This document shows, piece by piece, positions 1-5,549 of a stretch of 5,743 nucleotides of DNA. Each line of letters starts with the position of its first letter. The first letter of the stretch is position 1. The DNA comes from an uncultured Collinsella sp. (lineage in GTDB: Bacteria > Actinomycetota > Coriobacteriia > Coriobacteriales > Coriobacteriaceae). Where the stretch lies: positions 1 through 5,743 of the forward strand of contig CABVCJ010000095.1 in the NCBI GenBank assembly GCA_902496845.1, read 5' to 3'. The notes beneath the pieces were generated by a model that saw only the letters and a program-made list of their open reading frames with translations, made no database searches and had not been told where the DNA came from. A program made the translations under genes and the position numbers.

Positions 1-451
1 CGCGCATCGTGGCCATGTTGGCCTGCGTCGCCGGCGCCTTCCACATGCCGTTGTTCATGGCGGGTGCGATCACGATGGGTCGCGGCGTGGCAAGCAGCGT
101 GGTGGAGATGAGGTCATCGGCGATACCGTTTGCCATCTTGGCAATGATGTTGGCCGTCGCGGGCGCCACGACCACCAGATCGGGCTCCTGTGCCAGCGAA
201 ATGTGGTGGATGGGGTCGGAGGGGTCGTCGAACAGGCCTACGGCGACCGGTTCGTTGGTGAGCGCGCGGAAGGTGAGCGGCCCCACAAACTCGGTGGCAT
301 GCTCGCTCATAACGACCTTGACGCGCGCGCCGCGCTTTTGCAGCAGGCGCACGATATTGCACGACTTATAGGCGGCGATCCCGCCGGTAATGCCCAGCAG
401 GATCGTTTTTCCCTCAAGTTGCATTGAATTGTTGGATGCCGCCGTCATCAT
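1..451 (-). CDS. coaBC: Bifunctional phosphopantothenoylcysteine decarboxylase / phosphopantothenate-cysteine ligase, N-terminal part (cut by window edge)
   Basis: CoaBC joins cysteine to 4'-phosphopantothenate (CoaB) and decarboxylates the product to 4'-phosphopantetheine (CoaC), two cytosolic steps of coenzyme A synthesis. Only about 150 N-terminal residues, the FMN-binding CoaC flavoprotein domain, lie in the window. Seen: GITGGIAAYKS at residues 20-30, PLTFRAL at 58-64, the HHISLA segment holding the expected catalytic His (H83), VVVAPATAN at 93-101, ADDLISTTLLA at 111-121 and the family signature APAMNNGMW at 129-137 with its conserved Asn (N133). The start at 451 directly follows the stop of the zinc-ribbon gene and has AAGGA 7 nt upstream. 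A second ATG follows at once (448). A third, at 424, gives a start closer to the usual family N-terminus (MQLEGKTILLG) but has no convincing ribosome binding site. Whether the CoaB domain is fused cannot be seen here; a stand-alone CoaC is the alternative. Confidence 0.93.
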   Translation of the reverse strand, partial: MMTAASNNSMQLEGKTILLGITGGIAAYKSCNIVRLLQKRGARVKVVMSEHATEFVGPLTFRALTNEPVAVGLFDDPSDPIHHISLAQEPDLVVVAPATANIIAKMANGIADDLISTTLLATPRPIVIAPAMNNGMWKAPATQANMATMR

Positions 452-1171
452 TTAGGCTTCCTTGTTGGAAAGCACCAGCAGGCGGTGGCAATACGGGCAA
501 TGCGTAATCTCACTACCGTCGTGGTTGAGGTCGCTCATGGACGACGCCTGCAGCGCGGTGTGGCAGACCGTGGGGATGTTGCCCTTGATGGTCTCGACAG
601 CCAGGCCACGGAACTGTTTGAGCAGGCGCTCGTAGTCGGTGAGCACGTTAGTCGGCAGCGTGGCGGCAAGGGCGGTGCGCTCTTTGGTGGCGGCGTCAAT
701 CTGAGCCTGGAGGTCGGCGGCCTTGGCGCGGGCGGCCTTGGTGTCGGCCTTCACACCCTCCTCGAACTTGGCGATGATGGCCTGTGCGCGAGCCTCGCGG
801 TCGAGCGCCTCCTTGTGGGCGATGACGACATCCTTGCGGGTGTGCTCGATCTTGTCCAGACGCTTGGCCAGGGTGGCGAGCTCGTTCTCCAGGTCCTGAA
901 CCTCGCGGTAGTCAGAGCCGTCAACGTGGCGCTTCTTGGCGGCCTCGATGGCGTTATTGGTCTGAATCTCGGTGGTGTTGAGGTCGTCGAGCTCAATGTC
1001 CAGGTCCTTGCGCTGGGCGTAGAGCTTGGTCATCTCGGCCTTGAGCTTAACGTAGGTCTTGCGCTTGGAAGCGAGCTCCTTGAGCTCCGGCATATTGGCA
1101 AGTTCGCTCTTGTTGCGGGCGAGCTCCAAATCGATCTGTTGCAGCTTGAGTAGCGTAGCGCCGGCGCTCAT
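452..1171 (-). CDS. Coiled-coil protein with C-terminal C4-type zinc ribbon (DUF164 / zf-RING_7 family)
   Basis: A 239-residue protein of the family with a long N-terminal helical hairpin and a small C-terminal zinc ribbon; the cellular role is not established, and nucleic-acid binding is often assumed. Residues 5-170 are rich in Lys, Glu, Ala and Leu with heptad-like spacing and few helix breakers, as expected of a coiled coil. HVDGSDYREVQDLENEL (82-98) matches the conserved mid-region of the family. The C-terminus has C203-H204 and then CPYCHR at 225-230. The usual first Cys of the ribbon (expected near residue 200) is Pro, so the metal site looks incomplete or altered. The open frame extends upstream to 1207, but I chose ATG at 1171: AGGAG lies 7 nt before it, and it gives an ATGA overlap with the upstream nif3-like gene. 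The stop abuts the coaBC start. Likely co-translated with the Nif3 protein. Confidence 0.88.
   Translation of the reverse strand: MSAGATLLKLQQIDLELARNKSELANMPELKELASKRKTYVKLKAEMTKLYAQRKDLDIELDDLNTTEIQTNNAIEAAKKRHVDGSDYREVQDLENELATLAKRLDKIEHTRKDVVIAHKEALDREARAQAIIAKFEEGVKADTKAARAKAADLQAQIDAATKERTALAATLPTNVLTDYERLLKQFRGLAVETIKGNIPTVCHTALQASSMSDLNHDGSEITHCPYCHRLLVLSNKEA
459..463 (-). promoter_or_regulatory. Shine-Dalgarno site for coaBC
   Basis: AAGGA on the minus strand, inside the last codons of the zinc-ribbon gene, 7 nt before ATG 451 and 10 nt before ATG 448. It favours these tandem starts over the later ATG at 424, which has no G-rich element at the right distance. Confidence 0.75.
1168..1171 (-). 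other. ATGA stop/start overlap, nif3-like gene to zinc-ribbon gene
   Basis: ATG of the zinc-ribbon gene occupies 1171-1169 and the TGA stop of the nif3-like gene 1170-1168. A strong Shine-Dalgarno site also precedes it, so both coupling and direct initiation are possible. Confidence 0.85.
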
Positions 1172-1977
1172 AAGTTCTCTCCTTTTGTCACAGTCCACCA
1201 TTGGCAAGGGTTCAGTATTTTAATCGCATGACGGGGGTCGACCCCGGCGTCAACCGCAGAGTTCATCAAGATATCAACGAACGGCTCCTCGGAGCGGTCG
1301 TGGCCGAGCAAAATTACCGGCAGACCGCGCAAGGCAAGGTCTTGCGCCACGTGGTAGCCCGCCTCGCCCGTCACGATGACATCCGCACCGGCGGCGTTGG
1401 CAAGCTCACCAAAGTCGCCGAGGGACCCGCCCAGAATGGCGACGGTGCGGCACGGGTGATCGGCCTCGCCCCACACGCGTGGGTCGCTGCCAAATGCCGT
1501 GGCGGCGCGTGCGGCAAGGTCGCGCAGGCTGCAAGGGTCGTTGAGCGTCGCGAGTGCGCCCAGGCCGCAGGCCTCGGGGTCGTACACGTGCTCCAGCGAG
1601 CTCATGGGCTCAGCGCCCAGCAACTCACTCAGGCGAACGCGCGCCTCGTGCGAACGGTCCAGGTTTGTGTGGAGCGAGATGATGCTCACCCCGCAGCGGG
1701 CCGCCTCGTAGAGCGCCGCACTGCACTGGGGACGTGTCGCGCTGGGCGGGCAAAATGCCTCGGGCGCCTTGATGTAGACGGGATGATGCGTGAGCAACAC
1801 GTTGGCTCCGGCTGCCAAGGCGCGGTGCACGTTGGCCCTGGTGGCGTCAAGCGCGCAGGCAACGCCGCGGATCTCGTCGTCGGGGTTGCCAACGGATAAG
1901 CCTACGTGGTCCCAGGGTTCGGCGTCCGTCTTGGGATAGCGTGCCAGCAGTGCACGCTCGAGCTCGGAGACGATCAT
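1168..1977 (-). CDS. Nif3-like dinuclear metal centre protein (annotated in databases as GTP cyclohydrolase 1 type 2 / YbgI-YqfO family)
   Basis: A 269-residue member of the Nif3 family, cytosolic proteins that form ring-shaped oligomers with a two-metal site and have no firmly agreed function; the GTP cyclohydrolase label is historical. Seen: PWDHVGLSVG at 21-30 (family WDNVGL motif), LLTHHPVY at 61-68 with metal ligands H64 and H65, HTNLDR at 103-108 with D107, TGEAGYH at 203-209, and LGHDRSE at 224-230 with H226 and E230. All five ligands expected from E. coli YbgI are therefore present. The length fits the short, YbgI-like form without the PII-like insert of the roughly 370-residue YqfO type. 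The ATG overlaps the stop of the cysteine desulfurase gene (ATGA), with only a weak AGGTG upstream, suggesting translation by coupling. The 3' end overlaps the zinc-ribbon gene in the same way. Confidence 0.93.
   Translation of the reverse strand: MIVSELERALLARYPKTDAEPWDHVGLSVGNPDDEIRGVACALDATRANVHRALAAGANVLLTHHPVYIKAPEAFCPPSATRPQCSAALYEAARCGVSIISLHTNLDRSHEARVRLSELLGAEPMSSLEHVYDPEACGLGALATLNDPCSLRDLAARAATAFGSDPRVWGEADHPCRTVAILGGSLGDFGELANAAGADVIVTGEAGYHVAQDLALRGLPVILLGHDRSEEPFVDILMNSAVDAGVDPRHAIKILNPCQWWTVTKGENL
1179..1183 (-). promoter_or_regulatory. Shine-Dalgarno site that fixes the zinc-ribbon protein start
   Basis: AGGAG (within AAAAGGAG) on the minus strand, 7 nt before the ATG at 1171 and inside the last codons of the nif3-like gene. 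It supports the start at 1171 over the upstream in-frame ATG codons at 1207 and 1201, which lie deep in the nif3-like gene. Confidence 0.85.
1974..1977 (-). other. ATGA stop/start overlap, cysteine desulfurase to nif3-like gene
   Basis: ATG of the nif3-like gene occupies 1977-1975 and the TGA stop of the desulfurase 1976-1974. Only a weak AGGTG precedes the start, so ribosome re-initiation after the desulfurase stop probably supplies much of the translation. Confidence 0.85.
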
Positions 1978-3152
1978 GCGGCACCTACGATCGAGAGCAA
2001 CGTCTGGGCAAAGTCGTCCAGATCGCCCGGATTCACACGGTCATCGAAGGAGATACGCAGTGCGCCCAATGCCTGCTCGCGGCCAATGCCCATCGCGCTC
2101 AAAACGTGGCTGGGGTCCATGCTGCCGCTCGAGCATGCCGAGCCTGCCGATACCTCAAAGCCGGCGGCATCGAGCTTGATGATGAGCTCCTCGGAGTCCA
2201 TGCCGTCAATGTAGATCGATACCATGCCGGGCAGACGGTCGGCATGTGCGTAGTCACCCATGGTGGCGTGAATGCGCGGATGGGCCGTAAGCGTGGCGTA
2301 GAGCTTGTTGGAAAGGGCTTGCAGCGTCGCACGCTCCTGGGCCACATGGGGCGCCAGCGTGCGGGCGGCAGCGGCAAAGGCGAGCTGCGTGCGCAGGTCC
2401 TGCGTGCCGGCGCGACGTCCGGCTTCCTGTCCGCCGCCAAAGATGCGGGGGCGCAGTGGCGTGCGGGTTTTAACGTAGAGCGCGCCGGAGGCAACGGGAC
2501 CGCCAATCTTGTGTGCGGCGACGGTCATGGCATCGACGCCCAGCTCGGCGGCATCGAGCGGAATGTGCAGATAGCCCTGGATGGCGTCGGTGTGGAACAG
2601 GGCACCTGCGGTGTGCGCAGCCGCGGCAAGCTCGCGGATGGGCTGTACTACGCCGGTCTCGTTGTTGGCTACCATGATGCTCACGAGCGCGACGTCGTCG
2701 CCGAGCAGATCAACAAGCGTGGCAGGCTCAATGTAGCCCGCGCGGCAGGGCTGCACCAGGTCGACGGTAAAGCCGGTGGCACGCAGCAGCGGCAGGTTGT
2801 CCAGGATCGAATCGTGCTCGATGGCAGATACGATCACGCGGTTACGCTTGCGGTCGCGCTGACGAGCGCCCTCGGCAAGACCGAGGAGCGCCAGCTGGTT
2901 GGCCTCGGTGCCGCCGTTGGTAAGGATGATCTCGGACGGGCGGACGCGTGCGCCAAAGCTACGGGCGATCTCGCGACGCGCCACTTCCAGGCGCGCAGCG
3001 GCCTTGCGGCCGAGCGAATGCAGCGAGTTGGGGTTGACGCCGGCAAGCTCGCTGTCGTCGTACTCGCGCTGCGCAAGGAGCGCCTCAGCGCGCATGGGCG
3101 TCGAGGCGGCATAGTCAAGATTCACGGGTATGCGGTTTTGACCTGCGGTCAT
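1974..3152 (-). CDS. Cysteine desulfurase, class I NifS/IscS-like
   Basis: A PLP-dependent enzyme that takes sulfur from L-cysteine as a protein-bound persulfide, releasing alanine, for Fe-S clusters, tRNA thiolation or cofactors. The 392 residues match the usual length. Seen: LDYAASTP at 12-19, NPNSLHSLGRKA at 40-51, TNGGTEAN at 78-85, EHDSIL with PLP-stacking H113, NNETG at 163-167, HTDAIQ with D189 and Q192 contacting PLP, AHKIGGP with Schiff-base K215, GGGQEAGRRAGT at 239-250, and the mobile loop GSACSSGS with catalytic C340 followed by DPSHVL, typical of class I. After K215 the sequence is PVASGALYV, where many relatives have PKGVGALYV. ATG at 3152 lies 6 nt after the rpe stop; an AGGAGG sits in the last rpe codons with a long 11-nt spacing. 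No scaffold (IscU/SufU) or thiolase (MnmA) gene adjoins it, so its sulfur acceptor cannot be told and I give no symbol. Confidence 0.95.
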   Translation of the reverse strand: MTAGQNRIPVNLDYAASTPMRAEALLAQREYDDSELAGVNPNSLHSLGRKAAARLEVARREIARSFGARVRPSEIILTNGGTEANQLALLGLAEGARQRDRKRNRVIVSAIEHDSILDNLPLLRATGFTVDLVQPCRAGYIEPATLVDLLGDDVALVSIMVANNETGVVQPIRELAAAAHTAGALFHTDAIQGYLHIPLDAAELGVDAMTVAAHKIGGPVASGALYVKTRTPLRPRIFGGGQEAGRRAGTQDLRTQLAFAAAARTLAPHVAQERATLQALSNKLYATLTAHPRIHATMGDYAHADRLPGMVSIYIDGMDSEELIIKLDAAGFEVSAGSACSSGSMDPSHVLSAMGIGREQALGALRISFDDRVNPGDLDDFAQTLLSIVGAA

Positions 3153-3158
3153 AAGGGT

Positions 3159-3830
3159 TTATTCCTCCTGTGCAGCCTCGTTGCCCAGCTTCTGCAGCAG
3201 CGCAACCTCGGCGGCGGGATCTTTGGACTTAAATACGGCGGAACCGGCCACGAGCACGTTGGCACCGGCCTTGACGACCTCGGCGATGTTTTTGGAAGAA
3301 ATGCCGCCGTCGACCTCGATCATGGGCGACACGCCGTGGCGCTCGCACATGGCCTTAAGCTCGTGGAGTTTAGCAATGGTACCGGGGATAAAGCTCTGGC
3401 CGCCAAAGCCGGGGTTCACGCTCATGAGCAGCACCATGTCGACAACGTCGATGATGCTCTCGAGCACGCAGACGGGGGTGGCGGGGTTGAGTACCACGCC
3501 GGCCTTGACGCCGCGCTGCTGCAGATGCGTGAGCGTGCGGTGCAGGTGCGTGGAGGCCTCGTAGTGCACGGTGATCATGTCGGCACCGGCGTCGGCATAC
3601 CAATCGACCGTCTCGTCGGGGTTCGACACCATGAGGTGCGCGTCGACCGGCACGTCGGTGGAGCGCTTGACGGCCTTGAGGATGTCAACGCCAAAGGTGA
3701 GGTTGCCGGTAAAGTGACCGTCCATGACGTCGAAGTGCACATAGTCGGCGCCGGCGATCTTGTCGAGCTCGCCCTTGAGGTTGGCCATGTCGGCCGAAAG
3801 GATGGACGGAGCGATTTTGATGGAACCCAT
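3159..3830 (-). CDS. rpe: Ribulose-phosphate 3-epimerase
   Basis: Interconverts D-ribulose 5-phosphate and D-xylulose 5-phosphate in the non-oxidative pentose phosphate pathway, in the cytosol. At 223 residues it has the usual length of this single-domain TIM barrel. Seen: APSILSAD at 7-14, HFDVMDGHF at 32-40 with metal ligand H32 and acid/base D34, DAHLMV at 63-68 with metal ligand H65, MSVNPGFGGQ at 136-145 (phosphate loop), and EVDGGI at 172-177 with catalytic D174, then VAGSAVF for phosphate binding. One oddity is FTGN at 40-43, where the family usually has FVPN. ATG at 3830 lies 18 nt after the gpsA stop with AAAGG 8 nt upstream, and is followed by GGSIKIAPS, a normal N-terminus. The last codons (CAG GAG GAA TAA) contain the ribosome binding site of the next gene. 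Confidence 0.97.
   Translation of the reverse strand: MGSIKIAPSILSADMANLKGELDKIAGADYVHFDVMDGHFTGNLTFGVDILKAVKRSTDVPVDAHLMVSNPDETVDWYADAGADMITVHYEASTHLHRTLTHLQQRGVKAGVVLNPATPVCVLESIIDVVDMVLLMSVNPGFGGQSFIPGTIAKLHELKAMCERHGVSPMIEVDGGISSKNIAEVVKAGANVLVAGSAVFKSKDPAAEVALLQKLGNEAAQEE
3164..3169 (-). promoter_or_regulatory. Shine-Dalgarno site for the cysteine desulfurase, embedded in the rpe 3' end
   Basis: AGGAGG on the minus strand, formed by the last two Gln/Glu codons and neighbouring bases of rpe. The spacing to ATG 3152 is 11 nt, longer than the 6-8 nt at the other junctions here, so initiation may be somewhat weaker or partly coupled to rpe translation. Confidence 0.7.
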
Positions 3831-3848
3831 GGTAGTAGCCTTTCTGCG

Positions 3849-4856
3849 CTAGTCGGTGAGTCCGTAGAACTCTTGAGAGGGGACGCGGTCGGTAAGAATC
3901 TCGAGCGCCCTGTCCAAAGTAACACCGTTGTAGAGCGTTTGCTCCACGGCAAAGGTGAGCGGAATGTCTACGCCCAGTGAACGGGCGAGCTCGCTGACGC
4001 TGCGGGCCGCGACGGCGCCCTCGACCACCATATGTGTGCGTGCCTGGTACTCGTCGAGCGACACGCCGTGGGCAAACTCGTAGCCAAAGGTGCGGTTGCG
4101 CGAATGTTCCGACGTGCAGGTGGCGATGAGGTCGCCCATGCCGGCGAGGCCCATGCAAGTCATGGCCTGTCCGCCGCGGGCGTGCACCAGGCGGCTGATC
4201 TCGGCCAGGCCGCGCGTCATGATAAGGGCGAGCGTGTTATCGCCCGCGCCGGAGCCGGCGGAAATGCCGCACACGATAGCGATGACGTTTTTCATGGCGC
4301 CGCATACCTCGACGCCGGTCATGTCCTGCGACAGGTAGATGCGGAAGGCCGTAGATAGGAGCAGGTCCTTAAAGGTCTCCCCTACCTGCGGATCTTTGCT
4401 AGCGATGACGGCGGCAGAAAGTCCGCCGCGGCAAATCTCCTCGGCATGGTTGGGGCCCGAGAGCGCCGCCACGCGTGCCTCGTTGCCGATCTCGCTGGCA
4501 ATGACCTCGCTCATGAGCAGGCCGGTCTCGGGCTCGATGCCCTTGGTGAGGCAGAGCACCGGGGTGTCGGTGGCGATGAAGGGTGCTGCCTGATGACATA
4601 CGCTGCGCAGGTGCGTGGAGGGCACGGCAAAGATGATCGCATCGGCGCCGTCGAGCGCCTGCGATAGGTCCGTGGTGGCGACGACGTTGCTGGGCAGGTC
4701 GTAGCCCACCAGATACCGGGGGTTACGGTGCTCGCCATTGATGCCGGCGGCCGTCTGCTCACTATGGGCCCACATGGTCACGCGCTCGGCTCGCGCGGCG
4801 GCAAGGCCGGCGACGGCGGTTCCCCAGGAGCCGGAGCCAATCAGCGCAACATTCAT
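3849..4856 (-). CDS. gpsA: NAD(P)H-dependent glycerol-3-phosphate dehydrogenase
   Basis: Reduces dihydroxyacetone phosphate to sn-glycerol 3-phosphate, the backbone for phospholipids. The 335 residues match the family. Seen: N-terminal Rossmann fold with GSGSWGTA at 7-14; FAVPS at 76-80; LTKGIE at 103-108 with conserved K105; LSGPNHAEE at 132-140; GVEVCGAMKNVIAI at 181-194 with catalytic K189; GMGDLIATCTS at 239-249; and HSRNRTFG at 251-258, binding substrate phosphate and cofactor. It directly follows plsY, the consumer of its product, with 9 nt between them, which makes pathway sense. ATG at 4856 is well supported: AGGAG lies 6 nt upstream, overlapping the plsY stop codon. Nothing in the sequence looks damaged. 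Confidence 0.97.
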   Translation of the reverse strand: MNVALIGSGSWGTAVAGLAAARAERVTMWAHSEQTAAGINGEHRNPRYLVGYDLPSNVVATTDLSQALDGADAIIFAVPSTHLRSVCHQAAPFIATDTPVLCLTKGIEPETGLLMSEVIASEIGNEARVAALSGPNHAEEICRGGLSAAVIASKDPQVGETFKDLLLSTAFRIYLSQDMTGVEVCGAMKNVIAIVCGISAGSGAGDNTLALIMTRGLAEISRLVHARGGQAMTCMGLAGMGDLIATCTSEHSRNRTFGYEFAHGVSLDEYQARTHMVVEGAVAARSVSELARSLGVDIPLTFAVEQTLYNGVTLDRALEILTDRVPSQEFYGLTD

Positions 4857-4865
4857 GACTCTCTC

Positions 4866-5549
4866 CTACTTATCGTCGGGCTCGGTGACGCGCTTGGTAA
4901 ACGATAGCTTGGACTCCTTACCCGTCATGAGCTTTTTGATGTTCGCGCGATGCGCCCACACCACGGTGATGCCGATCATCGCCATGCAAAACTTGAGACC
5001 CAGGCTGCCGTACGGAAAGACCGCGCAGACGGCGATGGGAAGGCCGATGGCAGCGGCAAGCGAGCCCACCGACACAAACTTGGTGATGGCGACGGCCACG
5101 ATAAACATGCCCAGCAGCGAAAGTCCGATGGGCCAGTACCAGGCGAGGATGACGCCCAAGCCCACGGCGATACCCTTGCCGCCATGGAAGTTGAGGTAGG
5201 GCGAGAAGATGTGCCCCCACACCGCTGCCAGGCAAATGACGCCGAGCATCCAGTCGCCGGGGGCTCCGGGCGCCATGATGCTTACAGGGAAGCCATAGCC
5301 CACGCCCGCGATAAGCGGGCGCGCGAATATGACACAGATGGCGCCCTTAAGGCAGTCGAGCAGCAGCGTGAGCGCAGCCACCTTGGGTCCGGCTACGCGC
5401 AGGGCGTTGGTGGTGCCGATATTGCCGGAACCCGCCTTGCGAATGTCGGTGTGGTTAAACACGCGGCCCAAGATCAAGCCAAACGGAATCGCTCCGATAA
5501 AGAACGAGACCACGGCGCAGATGGCGGTCAGCAGAATCGGATTATGCAT
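4866..5549 (-). CDS. plsY: Acyl-phosphate:glycerol-3-phosphate acyltransferase PlsY (integral membrane)
   Basis: Moves an acyl group from acyl phosphate to sn-glycerol 3-phosphate, giving lysophosphatidic acid, the first membrane-bound step of phospholipid synthesis in most Gram-positive bacteria. Hydrophobic segments lie near residues 5-30, 54-82, 100-118, 128-156, 160-178 and 181-199. The three family motifs are present: RKAGSGNIGTTNALR at 37-51, GHIFSPYLNFHGGKGIAVG at 112-130 and HRANIKKLMTGKESKL at 200-214. DCLKG at 65-69 is also typical. The 227 residues are somewhat more than the roughly 190-215 common in Firmicutes, apparently through a longer loop near residues 83-100. Motif 2 reads HIFSP where HIFPV or similar is usual. 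ATG at 5549 has AGGAG 7 nt upstream and overlaps the der 3' end by 8 nt. GpsA, encoded next, makes its substrate. Confidence 0.96.
   Translation of the reverse strand: MHNPILLTAICAVVSFFIGAIPFGLILGRVFNHTDIRKAGSGNIGTTNALRVAGPKVAALTLLLDCLKGAICVIFARPLIAGVGYGFPVSIMAPGAPGDWMLGVICLAAVWGHIFSPYLNFHGGKGIAVGLGVILAWYWPIGLSLLGMFIVAVAITKFVSVGSLAAAIGLPIAVCAVFPYGSLGLKFCMAMIGITVVWAHRANIKKLMTGKESKLSFTKRVTEPDDK

Noticed and set aside
485..1153. A 222-codon plus-strand frame rich in Leu, Val and Gly, opposite the zinc-ribbon gene
   Set aside because: It mirrors the Lys/Glu-rich coiled-coil codons on the other strand (CTC, CTT, TTC read back from GAG, AAG, GAA) and has no family motifs.
1172..1207. Upstream in-frame extension of the zinc-ribbon protein (12 extra residues from ATG 1207)
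   Set aside because: The extension would read through the end of the nif3-like gene and lacks a good ribosome binding site, while ATG 1171 has a strong one and the ATGA overlap.
1201..1899. A 232-codon plus-strand frame opposite the nif3-like gene
   Set aside because: It is antisense to a gene with all five metal ligands conserved, and I recognise no domain in its translation.
1941..3980. A 679-codon open frame on the plus strand, opposite the desulfurase and rpe
   Set aside because: It lies antisense to two genes with complete catalytic motifs, spans their junction, and its translation is low in recognisable motifs. Long antisense frames are expected in GC-rich genes with strong third-position bias.
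4226..4245. Inverted repeat GGGCGA / TCGCCC with an 8-nt loop
   Set aside because: It falls within conserved gpsA coding sequence and has no T-run; chance is sufficient.
5304..5320. Inverted repeat GCCCGC / GCGGGC with a 5-nt loop
   Set aside because: It lies inside plsY codons for Arg-Pro-Leu-Ile-Ala-Gly, with no T-run after it on either strand, so it is not an intrinsic terminator; short GC-rich hairpins are expected at this base composition.
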